DNA from: Usnea hakonensis
Lineage: Eukaryota; Ascomycota; Lecanoromycetes; Lecanorales; Parmeliaceae
NCBI GenBank assembly: GCA_013423325.1
Contig: BLJB01000125.1
Coordinates: 124,001 to 188,000, forward strand
Direction: 5' to 3'
DNA length: 64,000 bases
The position numbers and the translations under genes were made by a program. The notes beneath the pieces were generated by a model. The model was not told where the DNA came from, did no database searches, and saw only the letters and a program-made list of their open reading frames with translations. Positions 34,792-46,079 of the stretch are shown here, piece after piece (within the stretch, counting starts at the first letter, position 1; every line of letters begins with the position of its first letter).

Positions 34792-35598
34792 TGGGCGCAT
34801 GTGTATATATTTATCATGGGACATGATATGCATTAAAGGAAAGGTGAAAAGGGGCACGCATAAGACAGGCATTTGGTGCTTCGGGATCATGGCGTCGGGC
34901 TTGAGGAGTGTACAGTCTGTTTTTTATGTGTGTGTGATTGGATCATTTACCTCTGAAGATACCATGTACGCAAAGTTTTCCCTCTGCTGCAGTAAGTTTC
35001 TCACGACTGCCGTACTGTAAGTACAATACAATCTGTGGATAGTATCATCCTCTTCTCAATTCAATCCAATCCCTTCTTCTCCTTCTCACTCACTCACTCA
35101 CTCTCCATATCCCAACCCAACCCACCCCTCCCATCCCCTCTTCACACAACCCATCCATCTATCCTCCACCCTTCTCTTCTCCTAAAAATATTTGCAACTT
35201 AGAGAGGGACGTCGTCTTGAATATCCCCACCCATCTCGGCGTTCTCTTCAGCCGTGTAGCAGCAAAAATCCGGCGCTCGGGGAACGGGGCCGCTGAGTAG
35301 GTCGTACGGAGAAGAACGTCAAAGGTGCCCCTGTCATTTAAATAGGTAGGTAGGTGACAGCTCGGTTCCTTCCTCCCTCCTATCCAAGGGCCTTGAGGAA
35401 GGCCAACGAGCAAGAATCACGTGCCGCGTTCCGTCCGCGGGGTCAGACACTGGTCCTCCGTTTTCTTTTCTTTTCTTTTCTTTTCTGGTGTGCAATGAAT
35501 ATACATCTTCGCCGATGATAAGTTCCTTGGGTCCTTTAACTTTTCCACTTCCGTGTCCCTTAACTATATTCTGGGGTCCTTGTGAGGCTGTGGTCGCT
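34792..35598. other. Intergenic region with simple repeats
   Basis: 3' flank of the BRCT gene. Contains an ACTC run (about 35089-35103), a TTTTC array (35461-35486) and TAGG repeats near 35344-35355. No gene seen. Confidence 0.5.
35461..35486. repeat. TTTTC pentanucleotide microsatellite
   Basis: Five near-perfect TTTTC units in a row. Confidence 0.9.
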
Positions 35599-37260
35599 TC
35601 ACTGGATCCTCCTCTTGACGGGCTTGATGGTTGAGGAGGTTGGAAGTGTGTTGGAGATGGGATTTTTGGAGGTTGGTGGTGAGGTTTGGAAGGATTTTTG
35701 GTGATTGAGGGATGGGGGGGAGGGATGTGATGGCTTTGGGGGGGTTTTTTTGGGAGTAGACTTACCGACTCCTTGTTCCAAGAGGCATTACTGACGAGAG
35801 GCTTAGAGAGGGTTTGGTGGGAGATGGGGGGGGCACGGAAGAATTGGATTGGTTGTCCTAAGTGAGTGAGATATGTGCTCTCTCTGCTACGGTCTGACTG
35901 GGAATTATTAAAGCCATCCCCAAATCAACATACGAACTCTCGCAATCAACAAAGTCTGTAAGTCGTATCTGCCAAGCTCGGAGCTCCGTACAAAATAACC
36001 TCATCAAAAAAAATTTTGGCCTTGCGGTACTATACTCGAGAGAATCCAAATCGATAGTATTTCCCACTCGGGAAGACTGGGCACGTTGTGGTAGCCCCTT
36101 GCATTTGCGCTCCAAGCTCTGACTGATTGACGGACCTTGCTTTTATCTGCTTCTGGTGCTTCTGGACTGCGCTCTTGTGTTGGACTCGTAGGCTTGAAAG
36201 TCGCTCTTCTCTCGGAGAATGTGCTTCCACTTCGGCAAGGCTTGGTTGGAAGACAGTGAGTCAGATGGTTAGGTAAGGTATTTTCGGTGATTCTTGGCCG
36301 CTGGTTCACTATGCATTCTTTGTGGTGGGGGGGGGGGGCAGAAGCGACGGTATTGTGTCTTGGTAGAAATCTGGGTTGAGTTGGGGATGTTGGTGTTTGA
36401 TGAGTACGAGTACCTCTGCCGAACAGGCTAGGGATGGAGTTCATGTGGTATCTGTTAAATAAGAACCAGCAATGAAGATCTCATACTCCCTTGGGTTCAT
36501 GAAGTGATTCCTCTAGGGCATGGAGAAGAGTCTCAGTCTTCTCAGCATATGCCAAGTCTACGCAACGGTGGAATCGCCCGCGAGGCGGGATGAGCGACGC
36601 GCTATGCTCAGCATTATTAGCGAAGCATATGCTGAGTCCAGACTATGAAACTTACTAGGCCCAGCGTTCTTGTTGCCCCTAGTCTTTTTCGTTGCTGGTG
36701 ATAGTTAGGTATATGCTAGATATAGGGAGAGCTTACTCACGACGAGCGGCCGCGCGAGCGGAAGGCGAAGGCGAGCGGGAACGGGTTGGTAGCGAAGGAT
36801 CGCGCTGAACTTACAGTTAGTATATGTATGGTATCGGAGCAACATACACTTACCTTGCGCTTTGACGGAGTCCCGGGAGAGAGGGCGATACGCTAGAGTG
36901 TTCTGGTCCGCTTCGTCCATTGTGCTCATATCCAGTCGCCATACACGATGTCCAAGTGCCGGGTATAAAACCCGCTAGCCAAGCCGTTCCTTCTTCTTGC
37001 TTTCTCTCGAGTGGGCCATCTTCGTCTTCGGTTCCATCCGGCTTGCCCTTTTCCTTCGGCGTTGCCTTTGAGATTTTCGAGTCAGCTTCAATAAGAATGA
37101 AGGCAGTAAACTTGAAAATTATAAACCATTCTGCCTTCGAAATACTTACTTCGGCACACCGCATTTCCAGGATCTCTTTCTGCAAAAGATTAGCTCGGAA
37201 AATTCGAAGATCTCGCTATAGACTTTGACTCACCACCACTGTTCGTCAATGGTAGCAGTT
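35599..37260 (-). other. Possible spliced minus-strand gene, structure unresolved
   Basis: Several minus-strand segments look coding and are flanked by good donors: GTGAGTC near 37231, GTAAGTATT near 37148, GTAAGTG near 36853, GTGAGTAAG near 36735 and GTAAGTTTC near 36655. Peptides include a charged stretch (KATPKEKGKPDGTEDEDG), MSTMDEADQNTLAYRPLSRD, and an RS-type stretch (DPSLPTRSRSPSPSARAAAR). A further segment at 36444-36004 starts MNSIPSLFGRGTRT. I could not find one chain of introns that keeps frame throughout, and more than one acceptor fits at each step. It may be a low-complexity nuclear gene or a decaying one. Confidence 0.3.
36541..36636. repeat. 12-base perfect inverted repeat, arms 72 bases apart
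   Basis: CTCAGCATATGC at 36541-36552 is exactly complementary to GCATATGCTGAG at 36625-36636. The 72-base interior contains a second partial TGCTCAGCATT copy and a GCCCGCGAGGCGGG palindrome. It may be a small terminal-inverted-repeat relic or an RNA hairpin. Confidence 0.7.
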
Positions 37261-38449
37261 GTGGTTCGTAAGATCTTTGAATTAGTTCCAAAACAAGAGC
37301 AGTTACCTTTAGGCCGATGCTGATGAATAGTAAATATGATGATCATTGATAAGTGGTAATTTTGGAACAGCCTGGTATGTCCTGTTTCTAGCATTAATCT
37401 TGGAGGCTTTCGGGGGAGGCTGCACAGCCCGGCTATGCTTGGTGCAACACAGGCCCAACATGGTCGATCAAGATGACACTCCAGTTGATGTGAACAATGG
37501 TACTGGCAACGTTTTCTACTCGCCTCGAGTTCATCAGCAATTTGTGCCTCACGCTGAGTATCAAGACATTTATTGTCAGGATTCGCATCTTGATAACTAC
37601 CAGTCTCCTTACTCCAATACATAAGTTGGCATATATGTCTAGAGTAGACATTAGCATCTGCTTGACTCAAAACTTAATCCATTACAAACTTTGCAGGTAG
37701 TGTTTGCCCAGCTCTGAGCTCGCGTCAATATCCAGATAACCATGAATCTAGAGGCGAATGATGGAGAATAGGTACGCTTTCCTACACGTAGCGGTCAGAT
37801 ATCGAAGAGTAGACCTTTCTATATCTCCCAGTCCTTGGTAAACAGATACTGTCAATTCTGGAGGAAACAAATCGAAGATCCTAGTGCGATGTTATGGTAG
37901 CAATGGTAGCATGAGCAAAGATGGGCCAAATCATGATGTGTGTAAGAAGCATGTTTTTTTTCTATGTGAGATGCGTGACTGAGTACTGGGCCTCCCGGGA
38001 GGCTCCTTCATTCCATTCCGCTCCAGGCCAGCATACCAGTCTCCTGGCCATGATCCATGACAGACGAGATGACCTCCCACTTGTACCCTTGGACAATGTG
38101 TGGATGCCTGTCAAGCAAGAATTTCATTAATACCAACCACGACCAGATCCCACGGTAGGTGGTGTCTGAGGATTTCGGCAAAGGGAGGGTTGTGTACGCC
38201 TCCCAATCGCTTTCGTCGGGGCGTTCGAGGGTGGCGAAGATAGGCTTGGGGGGGCAGCTTACGCTCACGGTTTCGTTGGGCATTCCGAACCCATTCTTTC
38301 GTGATTGGAAGGATTGAGCGAGGAAATCGGCGGTATCGGGGGATTCGATGATATCTCTAATGTCGTTGGCATTCTTGAGGTTCAGGTACTTGTCTTTGCA
38401 GAAATTGAGTTCATCTCCTTCCTCATTCTCATTGTCTCACGATGATAGC

Positions 38450-38526
38450 GGCGTAGTAGCCTGAGCGATCATTTAAATTGGGTTGAATCCTGATATTGCG
38501 TGGGTTGAACACCTGTGGAAATGATC
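38450..38526. repeat. Repeat copy A, shared with 47829-47905
   Basis: About 77 bases that match 47829-47905 in the same orientation with few differences. Both copies end the same peptide reading (NPRNIRIQ). They join two transposon-derived blocks 9.4 kb apart to one element family. Confidence 0.85.
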
Positions 38527-38730
38527 AACGTCGTATCCCAGGTTTGCACGCTCAATTGCTGGGACAAAGCAGAATCGACATCCAAGGTCAGCTCTTTGAG
38601 TCAGGAAACCGGCATCTGCCTGTTGCTGAGGCATATCACCAAGGTATGCCAACGTAAAAACACATACAAAGGTTTCCTTGCCTTGGATACTTAGACGTAG
38701 ACCCTTATCCAAATCATACATTGCTTGCAA
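38473..38730 (-). pseudogene. Transposase fragment with GDMPQQ block
   Basis: 85 open codons contain TFVCVFTLAYLGDMPQQQAD, then GFLTQRADLGCRFCF and ERANLGYDVDHF. This order matches the Plavaka-like transposases. The frame ends in a stop directly at the repeat shared with 47829-47905. Confidence 0.65.
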
Positions 38731-38812
38731 CGAAGTAATAACATCTTCGAAGCTCGATCCGTGGGGTCCCAGGTGCCAGGGTCAGGTGACCGGCGAGCCT
38801 GTCGTTTTCGTT

Positions 38813-38829
38813 GGTTAGGGTTAGGGTTA
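38813..38829 (+). repeat. Short interstitial telomere-like tract
   Basis: GGTTAGGGTTAGGGTTAC carries two complete TTAGGG units plus partial flanks, inside a decayed transposase frame. It is probably coincidental coding sequence (TLTLTNEND on the other strand). Confidence 0.4.
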
Positions 38830-39427
38830 CGAATGATTCTTCCCCGGCAAAGGTTTGAATCAGCTTCAGAATGCTGCGGCGACTTGCATTTGCAGCACCT
38901 TCTCTTCTAGACGAGCCTGATGGGGATATGTCGGGAGCATTGCTAAAATAGATCAGTAATAATTGAACAATAGACCTGTCTACATCTTCAAGTCCTTGGT
39001 AGACAGATACTCTCAATTCTGGAGGATCACAGTAAAGATCATGGGTGCGAGACAAGCAAATCATTCTTCCTGGGCAAAGGCTCGAATCAGCTTCAGATGC
39101 TCAAATCAACGAGTAATATGTACCTCCGAGTAGTTCCGCGAGCTCGTGCTTGGTTCTGAAGACGCAACAGCCGACAGCGAAAGCATCTTCGCGAATGAAG
39201 TCTGCTTGAGTCAACCATGATCAAAGCTTTGAGGTGGGTAGAAATCGGATCAAGGCACAAGCTAGGTGATCGGTGATATGGTCTGCAGAAAGTATTTTTG
39301 AGTAGACCTTTTCTTTGGCGTTAGTGTAGTCCACCGCGCCAAGACTCCTTTCAAAATAAGGACAGAAATCTTTTAAGGTCTAAGAGTTTGTCATGGTTAA
39401 GCAATGAGCAGTGTGGATATGTGGAAG

Positions 39428-39545
39428 AAGTCTGCATTACTACCTAGTGCGCTGCGACTTGAATGCTGTATTAGCTTGTTGCTGTGGCATATCTCCAATC
39501 GTAGATAGTGGAAAGATACAAACTCTCGTTGGTTGCGGTAAGTCG
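39428..39545 (-). pseudogene. Second transposase fragment with GDMPQQ block
   Basis: On the minus strand VCIFPLSTIGDMPQQQANTA repeats the block of the fragment at 38473-38730 with many substitutions. It therefore comes from a separate insertion or an old duplication. Confidence 0.55.
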
Positions 39546-40034
39546 AGAATAGCTCCTTTATCGATGTCCCGTAAAGCTGCTCGGACAATAGAAGTGGACG
39601 CGATTGAGTTCCTCCTATGAATCTCTCTGACGCGTTGTAAGAGTTGCTAGCACGAAGAGACAACAACATCGCAGACGATCCCTGTACCCTTTGTTGAGGA
39701 GATGAAATCTGATTTGGACTCACGCCTTCCTGCTGGCTAAGCGTCAATGTTGTCCCTTGTCTTCAACCTTCGTAGGCGATTCCGAGATAAGCGAGTGCGT
39801 GGAACCGGAAGAGCCTGGTATCGTGGGTCCGACTCGATAGCTCTCGTAAAACAGAGATGTCTGTGGAGGTCGAGGGAACAGGCTAGGAGGTCGACTCCAA
39901 GAGAAGGGGGCAGTTAGTGAGGATCTCGTCAAAAGTATCATCATCGCAGTCTTCAGCTTTGGGTGTGTGTATGATAACATGAGGTGAGCCTGACGTAGAT
40001 ATGGCCTTGTCTAGAGAGAGTTTAATTTCCATCT

Positions 40035-40361
40035 TCAAATAGGGTAGTACAGCGATGAAAAAGCTGGCGGAGCTGGTCGGCGACAGCGAGCTCTGTGTCT
40101 TGAAAAGCCCGAGTCAACAGAGAGGGAATACTTCTTCATATTCCTTAAATTGGTATTGTACACAATCTCATTGAACCACCGATGTTTGTCCTCTCCAATC
40201 ACTGTGTTGTAATTACTTATAAGGTCATTCTCCCTGAAATTGATTAGCATAATGAAGGCAAACACGAATGTTTTGTCATTGCGATTCTGACCGAAGAAAG
40301 ACTGGCTTATGAGGGGGCTGCGGGGGTTGCAGAGACAGAGACTGATGGAGTCGTAGCTCAA
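40035..40361 (-). pseudogene. Transposase fragment with IGEDKHRWF block
   Basis: 108 open codons. The segment VIGEDKHRWFNEIVYNTNLR corresponds to a conserved block that lies N-terminal or C-terminal to the catalytic part in Plavaka-like proteins. It is preceded by an Asn/Phe-rich stretch. No start or stop consistent with an intact gene. Confidence 0.55.
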
Positions 40362-41120
40362 TTAAAGTCGACCTCTAATAATTCGATAAAGATATCAGAC
40401 TATAATCTAGTATGGTTTATAGGCCTTAAGGATTGTGTAGATGACGTCCGTTGTTGATGATGTATTGAATCCTTCTGGTCATCGTGACTAAGTATCAACC
40501 CTGGGTTTTTGGCTTCTCCGTAGATACTCGCAAGGCGAGTATGAGTAGTATAGAGTGCCAGTTGGGTGGCTTTAGGTCTCCAAAGTGTTCTTTCGTAATG
40601 ATCAAATGAGGAAAAATGGGAGCTATCTCCTTACTATTCCTCCAACCTCACTGCTTTGTTGATCGAGTAGTCCTCTTTGCCCGAAATAAGACCTTGCCGT
40701 GGGGCTATAGTAAGCAGCGTAGTGTGTCTACCAATCTGCTGCGATATTAGACAATCTGGGAAGCATCGATAATTGCACGATATGCATTTGCGATGGTAGT
40801 GTAAGTCAAGTGGGATGAAGTTTAGTTACCCGAAGCCTTCACCAGATGTCAGTGCGGCATTCTTGTTGGCTTTGGACGGCTAGGTATGTATTGTGGAAAT
40901 GCTCTAGGTACTGATTTCGTTCGGCTTCAAGATCCGAGATCTTAAAATCCGGGAAATCCTCGTCGATATGATTCGAATGGTCGCTTTTTGTCCGTACGAT
41001 CCTCGACTCCCCTCTTGGTGGCGAACCTCTGATAGCAGTCTTTGCCTTTGCAAAACCACATTTCCAACTCGTATATCAGGCGTACATGCAAATGACGAGG
41101 TCAAATTGCTCCTATAATTC

Positions 41121-42456
41121 CTATCTCTCCCCATTGATCGTGACGCACTTCTTAAGCTGAGTATCTGGCCACGGTTTGAGGTGCTCTTTCAGGCTATTAT
41201 CATCAAGGCACGTAATTGGACAGCCGTGGTCTTCGAGATAATCTCTCATGTCTTTGACCTGACCTCCAAGAGAATAGGCATTCCCAACAAGCCCGAACGC
41301 TGTCAACGCTGCTGGATATATGAGAGAGTGTGAGGCATCCCAAACATTCGCGCTAGTACGAATCATTGAGTAGATTCCGTCATATTCATCAATAAACTCC
41401 GAAGCTACAATCTCAAACCTCAAAACACTATCAGTAGCTGTGTGGACGAACGTGAAAGCTATGATAGTTCAACGGGATTGATACATAGTAGCACACCTTT
41501 AGGAATACCAAAAGGCTGTGCATTTCTTTATCCTCCCCTCCTTTCGCCACCATAAAAGCCTCAGTCATCTGTCTCAATCCTTCGTACGTAAATTACGGGT
41601 TGGTGGCAACATTTGCTGACCGAGTCTGCTTGATAGTCTTGGCTTTCTTAGGTAGTGGCGCGATCTGCTGCACGTCAGATTCGTAGTCGCTATCTTCGTC
41701 ATCATTGCCGCTCTGCTTGACTGTCTTGGCTTTCTTGGATGGTGGCGCAGTTTGTTAAACGTCAGAGTCGTCATCGCTACCTTCGTCATCATTGCCGCTT
41801 TCTTCAGTGACTTCTTTGGTCCTCTTATCTGATTGCCGTGTGACTCGTCGACTCTTGGGCGTTTTGGCTGGCTCGTTGATAGGAAGCTTGAACCTCCTGT
41901 TGGACCTGTGCGAATGCATGGTCAAAAATTTTCTGGTAACGCTCTGGATATTCCACCTTGCAGTCGTAGTGGTAATTGGGTGGTATGTCTGCCAATTGGA
42001 AACCCAAGAAGGTCGAGTCCATCGTACGCCGAAGCCAGATGGTTTTCACCAAGTTCGTCATGTTATCTGAATGAGCATCTAAATCTTTCTCGTCCAACTG
42101 GTTCTTCTGACAAGCCTTGACGAGTACTTCATGTCTCTTGCCTAGCTTGCTAATTTCAACTTGAGAGCAAGAACTGAGATTTTCCTGATGCTTCTTCATG
42201 CGGGGGTATCCGTCCGATGGACGATAACCTGGAAGCCGAGGCTCGAGATTAGTTGCTTCCATACTTCTGGTAGTGGAGGCACGCCGATCCTGGATAGCTC
42301 ATCGTGGATGGCATTGTGTTTTTCAAAATAAGCGACGAAATCAGTTTCAGTCGTTTTCCATGAGAGCTTCTTGAGCTCTATGTACTTCTCGCGAAATTTC
42401 TTGTACGCTTCATGGTCCTTGAGCATGACTCTGGTTAGCAAGTGAGCATTTCTCAT
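41121..42456 (-). mobile_element. Decayed gag-like retroelement fragment with acidic repeats
   Basis: The segment 42196-42456 reads AYKKFREKYIELKKLSWKT and DFVAYFEKHNAIHDELSRIG, similar to gag-like proteins of LTR elements. The frame shifts and continues at 41825-42262 (LGKRHEVLVKACQKNQLDEK). At 41574-41800 an acidic/basic unit of about 36 codons (SGNDDEGSDDDSDV, then PPSKKAKTVKQ) is present twice in tandem, the first copy broken by a stop. An upstream piece at 41121-41423 is protein-like but unassigned. Confidence 0.45.
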
Positions 42457-42487
42457 TTTCGATAAGTCCTATCCAAGAGGCCATATA

Positions 42488-45400
42488 TTATAGTATTATT
42501 TCGAATAGAGTGCCAGTGACCAGGATCTTCCGAGGAGGCTGTCCAACCGAGCTGTCATTCATTGACATTTTCAGGATTGTAATGTTTAGTGCTGCAGTTA
42601 TCTTAGACAGTGTGATCGGCCAGAGTCTGATATCGTCAAGGGTGGCAATGTAGGAACGTAAGGCAATTTCCACTGTCTGCTTAGATCTCTCTGACGCACC
42701 GTCTGTCTGTGGATGATATGCTGTGGAGTATAGTAGATCTACTTTTAGTGCGGCAAAGATAGCTCTCCATAATTCGCTAACGAACTTCCGTACCCTATCG
42801 GAGATTATGGCCCTAGGTAAACCCCAGTTGACTTCAGCTAGCTTGTCCAGTAACTTGATAGCCCATTCCGTTGCGGTAAAGGTAGATTTCCCAGGTATAA
42901 GTATGATAGCTTTAGAAAACTTGTCCGTTACTGACATGATACAATCCTCGCCTGCGGCAGTCTCAGGCAACGCAAGAATGAAATCAATACTCAGTGTGTG
43001 GAAGGGCCTGGACGGTGAATAGATGGGCTGCAAAGATCAGGGAATCGACACGTTGTCCTAGCAGAATGACTGAAGGGTATCCTAGAAATAATTTCTTAGG
43101 ACACAGACTAATGCGGCGTTCCTGAAACAGGGTGAAGATTTGCCGCAAGTGGTCCAGGTGTTCGGACAGGGTGTGAGAAAAGACAATTATGTCGTCAACG
43201 TATGCTTTAGCAAAAGCTCGGAAAGGTCTGAGGATCTTATCAGTTTGGCGTTGCACGTACGGTGGCGATCCCTTATATCCCATTAATACGACATTAGACC
43301 GTTCTTGTCCCCGGTGGGAGACGATGATGAATTTATCTCGATCGACAACCTTGACTAGGATCTGGTGAAAATACCCTCTTGCGTCGAGTATTGTGTCCGG
43401 CAACAGCAGCAATAATGTCGGACTGCAGCGGCATAGGGTAGCTATCCGTTTCCGTGATCTTGTTAAGGCCTCGAAACCTACCCGATTGAGGCTTTCCCAC
43501 CTCCTCGTCCTCTAAACCCTCACGTTCCCCTTTTCCTTGACTGTCAAGGTGGATCTTCACCACATCCCACTCTAATGCCTTCCTTTTCACGCTTTACACT
43601 ACTTGGTTGGCCATAATGGCCCGAAAATCGTCAACGTGCGTTGGCGCGAGGGAAGCTTGCAATCGTCTCCGTAAACGTCTTTTGCGTTACTATACTCATA
43701 TTCCTCCCGAAATTCTAAATACTTATTACTAGCCAACCGGCTGGCTCATAAGTAACCTGTCAGTAAGTAGCAACATGACAGAGAGGGAGAGGCTCTGTAA
43801 TAAGCGACCAAGCGGTCACAGGAAATACTGATACAGCCTGATGCAAAAAGGACATCAGTCAATCTTGATCCGGATGATCTTTGTACTCTTTGACAAGAAA
43901 GTTTTTGTTTTCCAACTTATGGAACCATTTCTCTCCGTTTGGGCCTGGGTCGATCGATATGAGCTCCGAAGTGCGATACCAGGCAAAACCGTATCCTGAG
44001 GTGTCTCCATCTACGCCTTCTGTATCAAAGCACATTATTGCCAAGTTAGGATCGCTCATGATCCTTGAACATATTCAAAAGAAAGTGCTTTGCTTTCAAG
44101 CGGGGGAGCTAATCCTGTCCGTGTTGGCCGCGCTGGGTGGAGATAAGATCTGAGGTACGATACCAAGCAAAGCCATACTCGGACGTGTCCACATCCACAC
44201 CTTCTGCATCAAAACGTATAATATTGAGGTTAGGATACATATTAGTCATTGGCTTCCACATCTACTGGTCGACTCGGTATGTGTGCTCTCGAACAGTATC
44301 GTTTATGTAGCTATCGGGATTATCATAGTAATCGTCGTCTCCGTCCAGTAGAGAAATCAGGTATAAAATATATGAGTAGCTATAAATTCAATGGGAAGGA
44401 GAAATGCGTTGCGGTGGCTGTCCACTCCATGTGATTCTGGGCATGGAGTTTATCAAAGTCTTTGAGTAGACTTTGTCGTATAGATGGTAATATGGTACAA
44501 GATCTGGTAGTCCTTTTGGTAGACACTCATTATCTGTGTCTTCGAGGATAACTTGTGTGTCAATAACATCGATGAGGTCAAAATCGTTGACAAAATCGAC
44601 GCCGTGAAGGATCTTCATGTCTCCAACAATGTTGTGATCAACAAGTGCATTGGCTTCGAAATCCATTCGATGCGAACTTCCACTTGGGTGTAAATGCCCA
44701 TAGCGCTGAAGTCTTAACTCAATTGTCGATGGCCCTGTTCTCCTCCTTGTCTTAGAAAATCATGCTGTTTGTGATGGCTGTGATCTGCCACCCCAGTTAA
44801 GGAGGCGGCATCCCCTGTCCCAGAGTGTCTTCTATTCTCCTTAAATACGCGGAGCGTGAAGTTTTCGTGACTGGGGAACGCCACCGCCAGTCGCCTTTGC
44901 ATGTCAAAGTAGGTGAATGCTTCTGACCGGTTCCAATTGGCAGATGGCGCGCTGAACTCGTCTTGTGGTAGGTCAGGCCAAGAAAGACGCTCTGCAATGC
45001 GGCCCGTGATTTGACAAAATTCTTGCTTGCTTCCTACTCGCAAAGGACTTGCGGATTTTGCTGCTGTTGCTCATATAGTCCGAGGGTAGCGTGTGTCGAA
45101 TCAAAGACATTATCACCTCGTCTGGAAGCACACACGCCAACTGGAACATGGAATAGTTACCATTTTGGTAATCATCGACCAGGTAATCCCATGTCGCGTT
45201 GCTTGCGCCCTTTCAGCCGCCTCCCTCTTGAGCTTTTCGGCCGCCTCCGCGGCCCTCTGCTTCTCCTTTTCGGTCTTTTTGGCCTTCTGCAGCTGGTGCT
45301 TCTGCTGCTGCTTCGGCTGTTCCCAATACTGGGGAAATACCGTAAGTTGTCAGTATTGCAATATATTCAATAATGATGCTGCCTCTTCCTTGACGCGTTA

Positions 45401-45603
45401 TGTTAGATGTTATGAGTGTCTTTGACTTCCTCTGGTTTGGCGTTGGGATCAGGGTCAAAATATCCAACATCTCGCGGGCGAAATTGGGGTGCCGCAGAAG
45501 GACGATTTTGGGCTTGTGGTGGGGTCTGATTGACGATGGCAATTGCCTGAGCAATAATCGCTGCCATTTCCTCTCGCTGATCATTTGAGAATGTAGGAGG
45601 CAT
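42488..45603 (-). mobile_element. Ty3/gypsy retrotransposon remnant with internal deletion
   Basis: Order on the minus strand: a gag N-terminus at 45403-45603 (FRPRDVGYFDPDPNAKPEEV), gag pieces at 44714-45043, a pol linker at 44388-44666, reverse transcriptase at about 43000-43590, and integrase core at 42488-43033. The RT has FRGLNKITETDSYPMPLQSD, then in another frame ARGYFHQILVKVVDRDKFI, SHRGQE, MGYKGSPPYVQRQTDKILR and the active-site YVDD at 43191-43202. The integrase keeps DDE positions: SIDFI, ISDR and the Glu of GASERSKQT. RT runs straight into integrase with no thumb, RNase H or zinc-binding domain, so an internal deletion is fixed. Frameshifts and stops make it inactive. No LTRs identified. 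Confidence 0.8.
43859..44250 (-). repeat. Diverged tandem duplication of a short coding unit
   Basis: Two peptides on the minus strand align over about 35 residues: near 43940-44060 (PNLAIMCFDTEGVDGDTSG, then YGFAWYRTSELIS) and near 44148-44250 (PNLNIIRFDAEGVDVDTSE, then YGFAWYRTSDLIS). The copies are about 185 bases apart and lie inside the gypsy remnant. Synonymous changes between copies point to an old event in once-coding DNA. The source family is unknown. Confidence 0.6.
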
Positions 45604-46079
45604 CTTGGGCGGTGGTTGCCGATGTTCCGTGTGCAGATGCTCTTCTAGGTTCTTAACTAGATTGCTGACTTCGGTCTAAAAGCTTTTGGTTGCCCCCTTA
45701 ATAGTATAACGGCTACCAGTATATACTTATCTACCATTTGCCGACACCAAGGTTATTGGTATCCGGACGGAGCGGCTAGCTAGTTCTGGAACGTGTCCTA
45801 GGATAGTAGGAGACTTGTTTGCCTCTAGAACCACTAGTGGGTTAATTTTCTTGGTGTCTGAAGCAACCGACCCTTGATCTAGCATAGTCATCTTGGTTCT
45901 CTTTCGTGACGCGACTGGTGCTAGAGATTATAGTAGGGAGAAAGAACTCTCGGCATCACTCTTAGTAGCCCGTCGTTTGTTCTCCGCACGCTTGTGGCCT
46001 CCCAAGGCTCCCGCCTGTGCTTTGCTTAATTTCGAGCCGCTAATATTTGGTGTCATAATAAGCTATAGGTGTGTTTACT

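Larger units (their letters stand above)
37300..41450 (-). mobile_element. Decayed Plavaka-like (CACTA-type) DNA transposon copies
   Basis: Transposase fragments on the minus strand in several frames, with stops and frameshifts throughout. Two copies of the GDMPQQ block mark at least two transposase copies (38623-38640 and 39476-39496), and a third conserved block (IGEDKHRWFNEIVYNT) lies at 40152-40199. Diverged local duplications occur: 37810-37890 with 38969-39052, and 38833-38875 with 39061-39101. No intact transposase and no terminal repeats could be defined. These blocks are characteristic of the fungal Plavaka/CACTA transposases, in which GDMPQQ is followed by a Cys-rich GCRFC segment. 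The region is best read as nested, long-dead insertions. Confidence 0.65.

Noticed and set aside
37346..37624. Plus-strand ORF with a hydrophobic start
   Set aside because: Lies in the decayed zone, has no splice partner or homology pattern I can name, and the minus strand there is equally open.
38813..38829. TTAGGG repeats as a telomere or fusion scar
   Set aside because: Only two full units inside a former coding frame; too short to claim a telomeric origin.
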